Positions 7,519-15,824 of a stretch of DNA of 64,000 bases are shown here, piece after piece (positions within the stretch are counted from its first letter, which is position 1; every line of letters begins with the position of its first letter). The stretch comes from Scleromatobacter sp038243995 (GTDB taxonomy: Bacteria > Pseudomonadota > Gammaproteobacteria > Burkholderiales > Burkholderiaceae_C). Where the stretch lies: contig JBBRTV010000020.1 of assembly GCA_038243995.1 (NCBI GenBank), forward strand, positions 46,789 to 110,788, read 5' to 3'. The notes under the pieces are model-generated. The model did no database searches. It was not told where the DNA came from and saw nothing but the letters and a program-made list of their open reading frames with translations. The position numbers and the translations under genes were made by a program.

Positions 7519-9126
7519 TCATCGCGCAGCGAACTGCAGGATCGCCCGGACGACGGATGCGCTGTCGCCACACCACCAGAAGTGATCGCTGCCTTCGAGC
7601 GGGCGCCAGAGTGCGCCGGGGATCTTCTGCGCAAGATGCTCGCCCGCTTCGAATCGAACCGCTCGATCGCCGCGCCGATGCATCACGAGCGTCGGCACGC
7701 CGATGCGGCCCAGGTCGGCACGCAGGTCGGCGTCGCGCAGGCCGCCCAGAATCGTTTCGAGTCCTCCCGGGGACGCCGCATGCCGCACGAGGCGTGCCCA
7801 CCAGGCGCGCAACGCGGGATCGTCCTTCTCGCCCGGAGCAAATGTCTCGATGCCCACCGGCCCGCCCCATCCGGCAATGAGTCGCTGCAGCCAGACGTCG
7901 TAGGCGGATGCGGGCAGGGCCCAGGGGTAGTCGGGCGCGGCCGAGCCGCGCGCGAGCGATCCGAACAGGCACAGGCCCTGGACGCGATCCGGATGATCGA
8001 CGGCGAGGCGCATCGCTCCCAAACCGCCTTCGGACGATCCGAAGATCCATGCGCGCGGCACGCCCGCATGCGAGAGGATGGCCGCGATGTCGGCAGCCAT
8101 TGCGGCAGGCGTGCTCGTGGCGCGCAAGCGCTCGGACAAGCCGACACCGCGCCGGTCGAACATGATCACCTGGAAGCGATCCGCCATTGCCTCGACGAAG
8201 GCGCGAAAAGGTGGGTGCTCCAGCGCGATTTCGATGTGACAGACGAACCCGGGGGAAATCACCAGGGTCTGTTCGCCTGACCCCAGCGTCGTGTAGGCGA
8301 CGGCGCCGAGGCCGCCCTCGGCGAAGCGCAGGCGCGGCCGCTCCACCCGGCTGGACGCCAGCCGCTGCAGGTCTTCCGTCATTCGCAGGTACGCCCTTTC
8401 GGTGTGCGGGCCTGGCCTGATGCCGAACTCCGCTCGCAAGACCTCCGCGCAACGCGAGTAGCTGGCCTCCAGGCCCGCGCTGTGGCCCTGGAGGGCGTGC
8501 AGCTGCATCAGCAGAACGTAGCTCGGTTCGCGGTACACGTCGAGTGCAATGAGCGATTCGGCCAGATCCAGCGCCGCCGCAAACTCGCTGCGCCTGCCGA
8601 GCGCGTCGATCAGGCACTCGAGCAGGCGCGCCAGCAGGTGCTCGTGCTCGATCGAGGCGGCCTTGAGCCAGTCTTCGAAGACCTCGGATCCGAAGACGAT
8701 GCCTTGCAGCAGCGGGCGGCGCGCGTGCACGACCCAACGGCGCGCTTCCATCAGGGTGTTCTCGTCGAATGTCGCCGTGGCGACCACGCGGCGGGCGAAC
8801 CGTGCGAACCGAAGTGCATCGATCTCGACCGTCCGTGTATCGAGCGCGAGGCCATCGTTGCCGGCCGACAGGATCCCGCCGCCAAGCGCACGGTCGATCG
8901 TGTAGACCAGTCTGCGCAGGCGCGTGCGCCCCCGCGCTTCGTCGGCGTCCGGCCAGAGCATGGCTGCCAGGTGTGCCCGCGGCACCGGCCCCGTGTCGAA
9001 GCCGAGATACGCCAGCAGCGCGACGGCACGCTTCAACGGGAGTCGCATTTCACGTCCCTGCAGGACGGCGATGGGCGCGCCGAAGACCTGCAGTTCCAGC
9101 GCGGGCGATGGGGAGCGCGGCAGCAT
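7519..9126 (-). CDS. BTAD transcriptional regulator fused to alpha/beta hydrolase
   Basis: 535 aa from the ATG at 9126; the open frame runs on to 9801 but that extension overlaps the divergent gene and lacks coding character. Residues ~8-95 look like an OmpR/SARP-type winged helix (LELQVFGAPIAVLQG, LKRAVALLAYLGF). Residues ~100-245 are a TPR-like bacterial transcriptional activator domain (EPSYVLLMQLHALQG; a CAEVLRAEFGIRPGPHTERA end). The C-terminal ~270 residues are an alpha/beta hydrolase with nucleophile elbow FGSSEGGLG and a GSDHFWW catalytic-His region. The hydrolase part may sense or turn over a small ligand. It is divergent from the methyltransferase gene at 9271, which it may control. 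Confidence 0.82.
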   Translation of the reverse strand: MLPRSPSPALELQVFGAPIAVLQGREMRLPLKRAVALLAYLGFDTGPVPRAHLAAMLWPDADEARGRTRLRRLVYTIDRALGGGILSAGNDGLALDTRTVEIDALRFARFARRVVATATFDENTLMEARRWVVHARRPLLQGIVFGSEVFEDWLKAASIEHEHLLARLLECLIDALGRRSEFAAALDLAESLIALDVYREPSYVLLMQLHALQGHSAGLEASYSRCAEVLRAEFGIRPGPHTERAYLRMTEDLQRLASSRVERPRLRFAEGGLGAVAYTTLGSGEQTLVISPGFVCHIEIALEHPPFRAFVEAMADRFQVIMFDRRGVGLSERLRATSTPAAMAADIAAILSHAGVPRAWIFGSSEGGLGAMRLAVDHPDRVQGLCLFGSLARGSAAPDYPWALPASAYDVWLQRLIAGWGGPVGIETFAPGEKDDPALRAWWARLVRHAASPGGLETILGGLRDADLRADLGRIGVPTLVMHRRGDRAVRFEAGEHLAQKIPGALWRPLEGSDHFWWCGDSASVVRAILQFAAR

Positions 9127-9270
9127 GGAGGCGTTTATAGCCGGACGCGTATCAGTTGAACAGGGACGTTGAAGGGACGGTCGTTCGCTATCGTTGCCAC
9201 GACGCTCACCACTTTCCTGCCTCGGCGCGTGGCGCCGGGCGTCCCCCTGCCGTTGCACAAGGAGCTCGCC

Positions 9271-10080
9271 ATGCGCGGACTGATTTCGTTTCTCTATGGC
9301 GTGGCCGCCTACGCGGCGTGCCTCGCCACCCTGCTGTACTTCGTCGGCTTCAGCGGCAACCTGCTCGTGCCCAGGTCTGTCGATGTCGGCGCCAGCGCGC
9401 CCTTGGTCGAAGCCCTGGGCACGAATCTGCTGCTGCTGGCCCTGTTCGGCGTTCAACACAGCGTGATGGCCCGTCGCGGCTTCAAGCGCTGGTGGACACG
9501 CGTCGTTCCCCCGGCCGTGGAACGCAGTACCTATGTGGTGGCCACGTGCGCCGTGCTGGCGCTGATGTTCTGGTTCTGGGTGCCGATCGATGCACCTGTC
9601 GTGTGGCGGGTCGAACACGGCGCCGGGGTGGCGCTGCTGTGGGGCCTGTTCGGGCTCGGTTGGTCCTTGGTGCTGGTCAGCACGTTCCTCATCGACCACT
9701 TCGAGCTGTTCGGGCTGCAGCAGGTCTTTGCAAGCCTGAGGCAACGCGCGCTGCCCGCTTCGCGGTTCAGGACCCCGCTGCTGTACCGCTACGTGCGCCA
9801 CCCGCTGTATGCAGGTCTGCTGCTGAGCTTCTGGTCAGTGCCCGTCATGACAGCCGGACGGCTGCTGTTCGCCCTCGGGTTCAGCGCCTACATCCTGATC
9901 GGCATCGCGTTCGAAGAACGCGACCTGATCCTGCAGTTCGGTGACCGCTATCGCAAGTATCGCGAGCAGGTCGGCATGCTGATTCCGCACGCGGGTTCGC
10001 CTCGGCCGCGGGCACGCAATGATTCGGCGCCGACAGACTCGAGCGCTGGATCGAGCCAGGAAGGCGACGAGTTCGTCTGA
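9271..10080 (+). CDS. mddA: MddA-like membrane S-methyltransferase (NnrU/ICMT fold)
   Basis: 269 aa integral membrane protein. The start at 9271 is preceded by an AAGGAG Shine-Dalgarno 6-7 bases upstream; the in-frame ATG at 9169 would add 34 atypical residues. The C-terminal block RHPLYAGLLLSFWSVPVMT, then EERDLILQFGDRYRKYREQV, is the SAM-binding region of the isoprenylcysteine methyltransferase-like fold, and the whole matches methanethiol S-methyltransferase (MddA), which makes dimethyl sulfide. A broader NnrU-like methyltransferase is the alternative. The hydrophilic tail (last ~30 residues) is unusual. Divergent from the BTAD-hydrolase gene, 144 bp apart. Confidence 0.75.
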   Translation: MRGLISFLYGVAAYAACLATLLYFVGFSGNLLVPRSVDVGASAPLVEALGTNLLLLALFGVQHSVMARRGFKRWWTRVVPPAVERSTYVVATCAVLALMFWFWVPIDAPVVWRVEHGAGVALLWGLFGLGWSLVLVSTFLIDHFELFGLQQVFASLRQRALPASRFRTPLLYRYVRHPLYAGLLLSFWSVPVMTAGRLLFALGFSAYILIGIAFEERDLILQFGDRYRKYREQVGMLIPHAGSPRPRARNDSAPTDSSAGSSQEGDEFV

Positions 10081-10145
10081 GCCCCGCCGGGCGCACCATG
10101 GAAAACCGCCTGCAGGCGGCTCCAACGGAGCCGTGCCTGGACGCC

Positions 10146-10724
10146 CTACTTCGTCGCGACGCTGGGCGCCGATGCCACCGAAGCATCGGCGGCGGGCGCG
10201 GAACTCGCCGCCGCGGGCGCCTTCGGTTCCTCGAACTTCGCGCCCGCCTTGTTGGCCATGTAGACGACCGCGCGACCGATCTCGTACTCCGAGTAGTCGC
10301 CTCCGCCCTGCGCAGGCATGCTGTTCTTGCCGTGCAGCGCGGAGTTCAGCAGGGCGGCATAGCCCGTCGCGATGCGCGGGGCCCAGGCCGCCGCGTCGCC
10401 GAACTTCGGCGACCCGAGTAGTCCGGCCGTGTGGCAGGTGGTGCATTGCGCCTCGAAGACCTGCTGGCCGGTCTTGGCGACGACGACGGCTGTCGCGTCG
10501 AAGACGGCGTCGCTGGCGATGGGCGCGATGCGCGCGGCGACCGCCTGGGGGGTGAACGAACTCGTGCCCGCCGCTTCCTTGTTCTCCAGCGTGACGAACT
10601 GCGTGAGCAGGATGATCACGACCACCGGCACCAGGATAGCGGCGGCGATCACGGTGACCAGCTGCTTCGGCGTCTTGATGCCTGACTCGTGTTCTTCGTC
10701 GTCGTGATGTTGCTCTTCGCTCAT
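10146..10724 (-). CDS. Cytochrome c5 family, membrane-anchored c-type cytochrome
   Basis: 192 aa. The N-terminus is acidic and His-rich (HHDDEEHE), followed by one membrane helix (residues ~22-44) that acts as an uncleaved anchor. The single haem motif is CTTCH, and the probable axial Met lies in NSMPAQGGGDYS, as in cytochrome c5/c555 proteins of Burkholderiales. The C-terminal ~30 residues are an Ala/Pro-rich tail. It likely shuttles electrons on the periplasmic face of the inner membrane. The ccm operon near 48-55 kb could supply haem attachment. Confidence 0.88.
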   Translation of the reverse strand: MSEEQHHDDEEHESGIKTPKQLVTVIAAAILVPVVVIILLTQFVTLENKEAAGTSSFTPQAVAARIAPIASDAVFDATAVVVAKTGQQVFEAQCTTCHTAGLLGSPKFGDAAAWAPRIATGYAALLNSALHGKNSMPAQGGGDYSEYEIGRAVVYMANKAGAKFEEPKAPAAASSAPAADASVASAPSVATK

Positions 10725-10896
10725 GGATTCCTCGGACCGGGGCTGCAGGAAGGGCCTTCTTCCGAGGAGTCGGGTTCGCTGGGAACACCCCTCGGTCGTC
10801 GGGCAAAAGCCGCGCGATTATAGGTGCGAAGAACAGTCGCGAGCCCGGGCCGCACCACTGCGGCGCCCCCGGGACAACCCCCGATCGCGCCGTGCT

Positions 10897-11769
10897 TCAG
10901 GCGACCTGAGGGTCTGCAGCGGCAGGGGGCACGACGCGGGCGACCAGCGCCGTGACCTCCTTGCGATAGCGATTGAGTTCCTGCACCGAGACGAAGCTGC
11001 GTTCGAGCAGCAGGCTCATGTTGTGCAGGATGCGCTCGACCACCTTGCCCTCCCAGACGGCATCGAACTGGATCTGCTTGTCGAGCCAGCCTTCCAGCCA
11101 CTCCGGGTCGGGCACGCGGCTCTGGATGGTGTCGCGCGGGAACAGGCCCGCGTTGACATGCAGGTTCGTCGGATGCAGCGCCTGCGCGGTGCGGCGGGCG
11201 CTGGCCATCAGCACCCCCACCTTCGAGAACGCGGCCTTCGCCTCGTTGCCGAAGCGCGCGAGGGCCCGCTTCATGTAGCGCAGGTAGGCGCCGCCGTGGC
11301 GCGCTTCATCGCGTGCCAGCGTTTCGTAGATGTGCTTGATCACCGGCTCGGAGTGCCATTGCGCGGCACGGCGATACCAGTGATTGAGGCGGATCTCGCC
11401 ACAGAAATGCAGCATCAGCGTCTCGAGGGCCGGGGCCGGATCGAACTCGAAGCGGACGGCGTGCAACTCTTCCTCCGTCGGCACGAGCTCCGGACGGAAT
11501 CGACGCAGGTACTCCATGAGCACCAGCGAATGCTTCTGCTCCTCGAAGAACCAGACACTCATGAACGCGCTGAAGTCGCTGTCGTCGCGGTTGTCTCGCA
11601 GGAACATCTCCGTGGCCGGCAACGCCGCCCACTCGGTGATCGCGTTCATCTTGATGGTGGTGGCCTGCTCGTCGCTCAGCTGGCTGGCGTCGAAGGAATC
11701 CCAGGGGATGTCCTTGTCCATGTCCCAGCGGACGGCTTCGAGTTGCTTGAACAATTCCGGATAGAGCAT
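10897..11769 (-). CDS. Ferritin-like di-iron protein (acyl-ACP desaturase-like)
   Basis: 290 aa. Two E/D-ExxH iron-binding motifs lie in the right order: FFEEQKHSLVLMEYL and LARDEARHGGAYL, with further carboxylates upstream (ITEWAALPATEMF) and between (HFCGEIRLNHWY). This is the four-helix di-iron layout of acyl-ACP desaturases and related ferritin-like oxidases; an exact substrate cannot be read. A strong AGGAGG Shine-Dalgarno lies before the ATG at 11769. Its neighbour is the B12-type regulator next to a fatty-acid-modifying operon, so a lipid role is attractive but unproven. Confidence 0.72.
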   Translation of the reverse strand: MLYPELFKQLEAVRWDMDKDIPWDSFDASQLSDEQATTIKMNAITEWAALPATEMFLRDNRDDSDFSAFMSVWFFEEQKHSLVLMEYLRRFRPELVPTEEELHAVRFEFDPAPALETLMLHFCGEIRLNHWYRRAAQWHSEPVIKHIYETLARDEARHGGAYLRYMKRALARFGNEAKAAFSKVGVLMASARRTAQALHPTNLHVNAGLFPRDTIQSRVPDPEWLEGWLDKQIQFDAVWEGKVVERILHNMSLLLERSFVSVQELNRYRKEVTALVARVVPPAAADPQVA

Positions 11770-11889
11770 GCTGAGATCAGCCTCCTGACGCAGGATTTTA
11801 AACGGCGCCAGATTTCGTTAGTGCGACAAAACGTCGAAGGGTACAGAGCGATTATCCGTGCGGCGCGCGAACATCCCTGAAAATCGTTG

Positions 11890-12918
11890 TCAATCCGTGC
11901 CTGCGCCCGAGCCGGTTCGCCAGGCGGCGACCGCGTCGCCGATGTCCGCGAGCTGCGTCAGCACAAAGATGCCGGGCAGATTCCCGCTGCGCAGCATTGT
12001 CGCGCCGCCGCCCGCCCAGATCACGACACGGGCGGGGAGGCGGGCGCGCAGTTCGGCCAGCGCGGCGAGCGCCGCCGCGGGCGGCAGGCTCTCGGTAAAA
12101 CTGAGCGCGACCACATCGATGCGATGTGCGCCACAGGCGGCGACGATGTCGGCGATCGGCGTCTGGACGCCCAGCGAGAGGCAGCGGCATGTCTCGAGCG
12201 TCATCAACGCCTCGGCCATCAGCAGCCCGAGCCCGTGCTCCTCGCCAGGCACGGTGGTCAGCAGCACCCGCGGCGCGGAGGCCTCGAGACCGGCCTGGAA
12301 CGGCAACAGCCCGTTGCGCAGCACCGACTGGACAGCCTCGCTGTAGAGATGCTCCTCGTAGACAGCCATGTTGCCGCTCAGCCAGGCATCGCCGATCGCG
12401 ATCGTGAGCGGTGCCAGCCCGTCGATGACGAAGGGCCCGAGGCCGAGCCGCGCGAGTCCCCGCGTGAGCCAGTGGCGCAGGCCGTCCGCACCGCTGTTGC
12501 GCAAAGCGACGAGGCAGTCGGAAATGTCGAGGGGCCCGCGCGCGCGCCTCTCGGCGGAGCCGACGTGGGTCGGCGATCCAGCGGCCGCCATGCCCGGCAT
12601 GGGCGAGAAGGCGATCTGCGCGAGCAGCGCGTCGAGTTCAGCCTCTGGCAAGGCCAGGAGCCGCCCGGGCCGCTGTCCCGCCAGGAGGGCACGCCGTATG
12701 AGTCGCAAGCGGTCGACGAGGGCGCGCGGGTAGCCACGCACTCCCGCAGCGTCACGCTCGGGGATCGGGAATCCGTAGCGCCGCTCCCAGGCGCGCAGCG
12801 TGTCCTTGCCCAGGCCGGTCTCCCGCTCGACGGCGGCGATCGACATCAACGCTTCGCCCTCTGGCTCGTCGGCGCGGGGTACCGGTGAATCCGGCGGGAG
12901 GGGTCGAGACGTAACCAT
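11890..12918 (-). CDS. MerR-family regulator with B12-binding domain (LitR/CarH-like)
   Basis: 342 aa from the ATG at 12918; the ATG at 12846 (MSIAAVERETG) has a better GAGGG upstream and is an alternative. The N-terminal MerR helix-turn-helix reads GLGKDTLRAWERRYGFP. A central helical cap (ALTIAIGDAWLSGNMAVYEE) is followed by a Rossmann-like cobalamin domain. The His-loop reads PGEEHGLGLLM, an ExHxxG version of the classical DxHxxG lower-ligand motif. Such proteins bind adenosylcobalamin and release DNA on illumination, turning on photoprotective genes. The flavoprotein/DUF1365/CFA operon starts 525 bp away in the opposite direction. Confidence 0.82.
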   Translation of the reverse strand: MVTSRPLPPDSPVPRADEPEGEALMSIAAVERETGLGKDTLRAWERRYGFPIPERDAAGVRGYPRALVDRLRLIRRALLAGQRPGRLLALPEAELDALLAQIAFSPMPGMAAAGSPTHVGSAERRARGPLDISDCLVALRNSGADGLRHWLTRGLARLGLGPFVIDGLAPLTIAIGDAWLSGNMAVYEEHLYSEAVQSVLRNGLLPFQAGLEASAPRVLLTTVPGEEHGLGLLMAEALMTLETCRCLSLGVQTPIADIVAACGAHRIDVVALSFTESLPPAAALAALAELRARLPARVVIWAGGGATMLRSGNLPGIFVLTQLADIGDAVAAWRTGSGAGTD

Positions 12919-13004
12919 GCTGGAGGACTTTGAATGCGACGCAACGTCGGCTGGCCGCCCCCGCAAAGGCGCGGCAAGGAAGACATTGAATCGCAAAATC
13001 CGTC

Positions 13005-13021
13005 TTTTGTCCTAGACAAAA
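13005..13021. promoter_or_regulatory. Palindromic operator candidate 1
   Basis: A perfect inverted repeat with 7-base arms TTTTGTC and GACAAAA around CTA, in the gap between the B12-type regulator and the flavoprotein operon. A near-identical palindrome lies 64 bp away (centre to centre). The spacing and location suit a MerR-family regulator binding site controlling one or both divergent units. Confidence 0.6.
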
Positions 13022-13068
13022 TGCAATCATCCTGGCAAATTCCCCACAATGTCGACGCCAACCCCGTT

Positions 13069-13085
13069 TTTTGTCCAAGACAAAG
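13069..13085. promoter_or_regulatory. Palindromic operator candidate 2
   Basis: Inverted repeat TTTGTC-CAA-GACAAA (perfect 6-base arms at 13070-13084), the same core as the palindrome at 13005-13021. Two copies of one palindrome in a single divergent intergenic region is strong circumstantial evidence for a cognate regulator site. Confidence 0.58.
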
Positions 13086-13443
13086 CCGCCTGCACCGGCG
13101 CCGGCTGCCTGGACGCCTTCTTGCAATCCCCAGAAATTGGTGAATCTGCCGCTGCCGGGCGAGGAACTTTGAGCGCAAAATCATGTCGTATGAAAAGTCC
13201 GGGGAGCGAGCTCCTGGACAGCCGCGCGGCGCGCGGCACTCGAATCGGTTTCATCGCTGTGCAGCTTCGTCGGGTTTCCCGCGAAACGTCCCGAGCGCTT
13301 CTCCTCCTCCCTCCCTCCCTTGTTCGCTCCGGGGCGCTGCGCAGCGATCCTTACATCGGCCCGACGGCCCGTCTTCGGGCCGGGGCTGAAGGCTCCCGCG
13401 CTCTACCGCGACTCCGGAGCCCGCTGTACCCACCGCTGGGCGA
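13086..13443. other. Non-coding leader of the flavoprotein/CFA operon
   Basis: No credible gene. It holds a GGCCCG-TCTT-CGGGCC hairpin at 13366-13381 and a pyrimidine-rich run (CTCCTCCTCCCTCCCTCCC) around 13299-13319. The operon promoter must lie here or overlap the two palindromes just upstream. No clear -35/-10 pair is visible. Confidence 0.5.
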
Positions 13444-14883
13444 ATGCACCGCAAGGCGCTGCCCGGGGGTTGCCTGGTGAGCCCGCACGGCCCGCTGCTG
13501 CGCGAAGACCTGCCGTCGAACATCGGTGGGCGCCCCCGCGTCGCGGTGATCGGCGCCGGCATCGCCGGACTGGGCGCCGCCTACCGACTGCATCCCTCCT
13601 GCGACGTCACCGTATTCGAGGCCGATGCGCGACTCGGCGGCCACGCCAACACGGTCGACCTGACCCTGGACGGCCCGCAGGGCAGCATCACGCACGGCGT
13701 CGACACCGGCTTCCTTGTCTACAACCGCCGTACCTATCCGCGTCTCATCGGGCTGTTCGCCGAGCTCGGCGTCGACTGCGCCGAGTCGGAAATGTCGTTC
13801 TCCGTGCAGGCGCCGCGCCGGGCCGGCGGCCGCCTCGAATGGAGCGGCACGAACCTGAACACGGTGTTCGCTGACCGCACGAACCTGATGCGACCCCGCT
13901 TCCACGGCATGCTGCTGGACCTGATGCGGTTCAACCGGCTCGCGACCGGGGTCGCGGAACGCGGCGCGGACGCCGAACTGGCGCAACCGCTGGAAGACTT
14001 TCTCGCGGCGTACCGCTTCGGCGAGGCATTCCGCGATGACTACCTGCTTCCGATGATCGGCTGCATCTGGTCGTGCGCCACTGCGCAGATGCTGCGCTTT
14101 CCGGTCGGCACGCTGATCCGCTTCTGCCACAACCACGGGCTGCTGCAGGTGCGCGAGCGCCCGCAGTGGTACACCGTACGCGGCGGATCGCGCCAGTACG
14201 TCGACAAGATCGCGCCGCACATCGGCACGGTGCGGCTCGCGACGCCGGTGCTGGGTGTTTCGCGCAACCCGGCCCTGGCCGCACACGGTGGCGGCCGGGT
14301 CGCCGTGCGCACCGCGACAGGCGTGGAATCCTTCGACGACGTGGTTCTCGCCTGCCACGCGCCGCAGGCCTTGGCCCTGCTGGACGACGCGGGCCTGGAC
14401 GAACGCCGCGTCCTGGGCGCCATCGAATACCAGGACAACGCCGCCGTGCTCCATACCGACGAGCGCCTCCTGCCGCGGCGGCGCGCCGCCTGGGCCGCCT
14501 GGAACTACGAACGCGGCACGGCCGCGGCCACCGGCGACCAGGGCGTGTGCCTGCACTATCTGCTGAACCGCTTGCAGCCCCTGCCGTGGAAGCAATCGGT
14601 GATCGTGTCGCTCAATCCGCTGCACGAACCCAGGGAGGAGACAGTGCTCGAGCGCATCCGCTACGCCCATCCGGTATTCGACCAGGCCGCGGTGGCCGCG
14701 CAAGCGCGGCTGCCCGGTCTGCAAGGCGCCGCCCACGTCTGGTTCTGCGGGGCCTGGACAGGCTACGGCTTCCACGAGGACGGCCTGAAGTCCGGGCTCG
14801 GCGTCGCCGACCGCATCCTGGCGCGCGCGGCGCGCGACGCGGGAGCCGCGGACGCGGACGTCCCATTGCGCGAGGCCGCATGA
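13444..14883 (+). CDS. FAD-dependent amine-oxidase-like flavoprotein
   Basis: 479 aa. A dinucleotide-binding fingerprint VAVIGAGIAGLGAAYRL (residues ~33-49) leads to ADARLGGHANTVDL, the GG doublet typical of the amine oxidase/protoporphyrinogen oxidase-like flavoproteins; GLKSGLGVADRI near the end contacts FAD. Start is ATG 13444, or possibly an internal GTG at 13477. The next two genes overlap by ATGA junctions and encode a DUF1365 protein and a CFA-synthase-like enzyme. This trio recurs in light/singlet-oxygen regulons of proteobacteria and is linked there to fatty-acid modification. A role as desaturating oxidase on a methylated or cyclopropane acyl chain is inference. Confidence 0.85.
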   Translation: MHRKALPGGCLVSPHGPLLREDLPSNIGGRPRVAVIGAGIAGLGAAYRLHPSCDVTVFEADARLGGHANTVDLTLDGPQGSITHGVDTGFLVYNRRTYPRLIGLFAELGVDCAESEMSFSVQAPRRAGGRLEWSGTNLNTVFADRTNLMRPRFHGMLLDLMRFNRLATGVAERGADAELAQPLEDFLAAYRFGEAFRDDYLLPMIGCIWSCATAQMLRFPVGTLIRFCHNHGLLQVRERPQWYTVRGGSRQYVDKIAPHIGTVRLATPVLGVSRNPALAAHGGGRVAVRTATGVESFDDVVLACHAPQALALLDDAGLDERRVLGAIEYQDNAAVLHTDERLLPRRRAAWAAWNYERGTAAATGDQGVCLHYLLNRLQPLPWKQSVIVSLNPLHEPREETVLERIRYAHPVFDQAAVAAQARLPGLQGAAHVWFCGAWTGYGFHEDGLKSGLGVADRILARAARDAGAADADVPLREAA

Positions 14884-15824
14884 TGGCGCTGCGCGATACG
14901 GCCTCTCCGCGTGCGTCCGCGCAAGCCGTCGTGGGCGCGCGCATCGGCTTCGGCGAAGTGCGCCACCAACGCCTCGCGCCCGTGAGCCACGCGTTCGCCT
15001 ATCCGACCTGTTTCCTGCTGCTGCCGATGCGCACGCTGCGCGGCAGCACCGACGCGCCGCTGCCACGCAACCGGCGCGCGATGTTCGGCTTTCGCGACAC
15101 GGATCACGGCGACGGACGTCTCGACAGCCTCGCCTGGCTCGAGGACATCCTGGCCCGCGAAGGAATACACGACGCCGACGGCGAGGTCTGGCTGCACTGC
15201 ATCCCGCGCATGTACGGACTGGCGTTCAAGCCCGTCAGCTTCTGGTACGCGCATCGCGCGGACGGCGCGCTCGCGGCCATCGTGGTCGAGGTCAACAACA
15301 CGTTCGGCGAACGCCATTGCTACCTGTTGGACGGTGCCGACCTGGCCTTCGGCCGCACGCTTCAGGCGCGCAAGGTGTTCCATGTCTCGCCCTTCTGCGA
15401 AACGCGTGGCGACTACGTGTTCCGCTTCATGCGCACCGACCTCGAATCGGCGCCGGGCGAGGGTCGCACGGCCGTCCGGGTCGAACTCCATGTCGACGGC
15501 GCACCGCTGCTGATCACCAGCGTGTCGGGCAACGTCGAGAACCTGAGCGCAAAGGCCATGCGGCGCGCGCTCTGGCAGTTTCCAGCAATGACGGCGCTGA
15601 TCGTGGCGCGCATCCACTGGCATGCGCTGCGCTTGTGGCTCAAGCGCGTCGCCTTCGTCCCGAAGCCGCCGCCGCCGGCCGTCGCGCTGTCACATGGGCG
15701 CCAGCCCGAGCGGCCCGAAGCGCCTGACGAACCGGACCGTCTCCCTATCAGCCTCCCCATTCCGCAGCCATCCGCGTCGACCCGAGCAGGCGTGGCTGCA
15801 CCATCGGCTCACAATCCCGCATGA
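14880..15824 (+). CDS. DUF1365 family protein
   Basis: 314 aa. ATGATG at 14880-14885 overlaps the flavoprotein stop, so translation is coupled; the second ATG (14883) is equally possible. Typical DUF1365 features: an N-terminal GFGEVRHQRLAPVSHAF, then MFGFRDTDHGDG, then YGLAFKPVSFWYAH and VEVNNTFGERHCYLL. The last ~60 residues are Pro-rich and probably disordered. Biochemical function is unknown; the family nearly always sits between a flavoprotein and a CFA-like methyltransferase. Confidence 0.88.
   Translation: MMALRDTASPRASAQAVVGARIGFGEVRHQRLAPVSHAFAYPTCFLLLPMRTLRGSTDAPLPRNRRAMFGFRDTDHGDGRLDSLAWLEDILAREGIHDADGEVWLHCIPRMYGLAFKPVSFWYAHRADGALAAIVVEVNNTFGERHCYLLDGADLAFGRTLQARKVFHVSPFCETRGDYVFRFMRTDLESAPGEGRTAVRVELHVDGAPLLITSVSGNVENLSAKAMRRALWQFPAMTALIVARIHWHALRLWLKRVAFVPKPPPPAVALSHGRQPERPEAPDEPDRLPISLPIPQPSASTRAGVAAPSAHNPA

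Noticed and set aside
9127..9801. N-terminal extension of the BTAD-hydrolase protein
   Set aside because: It overlaps the divergent methyltransferase gene and has no family resemblance; the regulator fold begins at the ATG at 9126.
11825..11831. GACAAAA half-site upstream of the di-iron gene, as a third operator copy
   Set aside because: The partner arm at the expected 3-base spacing matches poorly, so it is not a palindrome like the other two.
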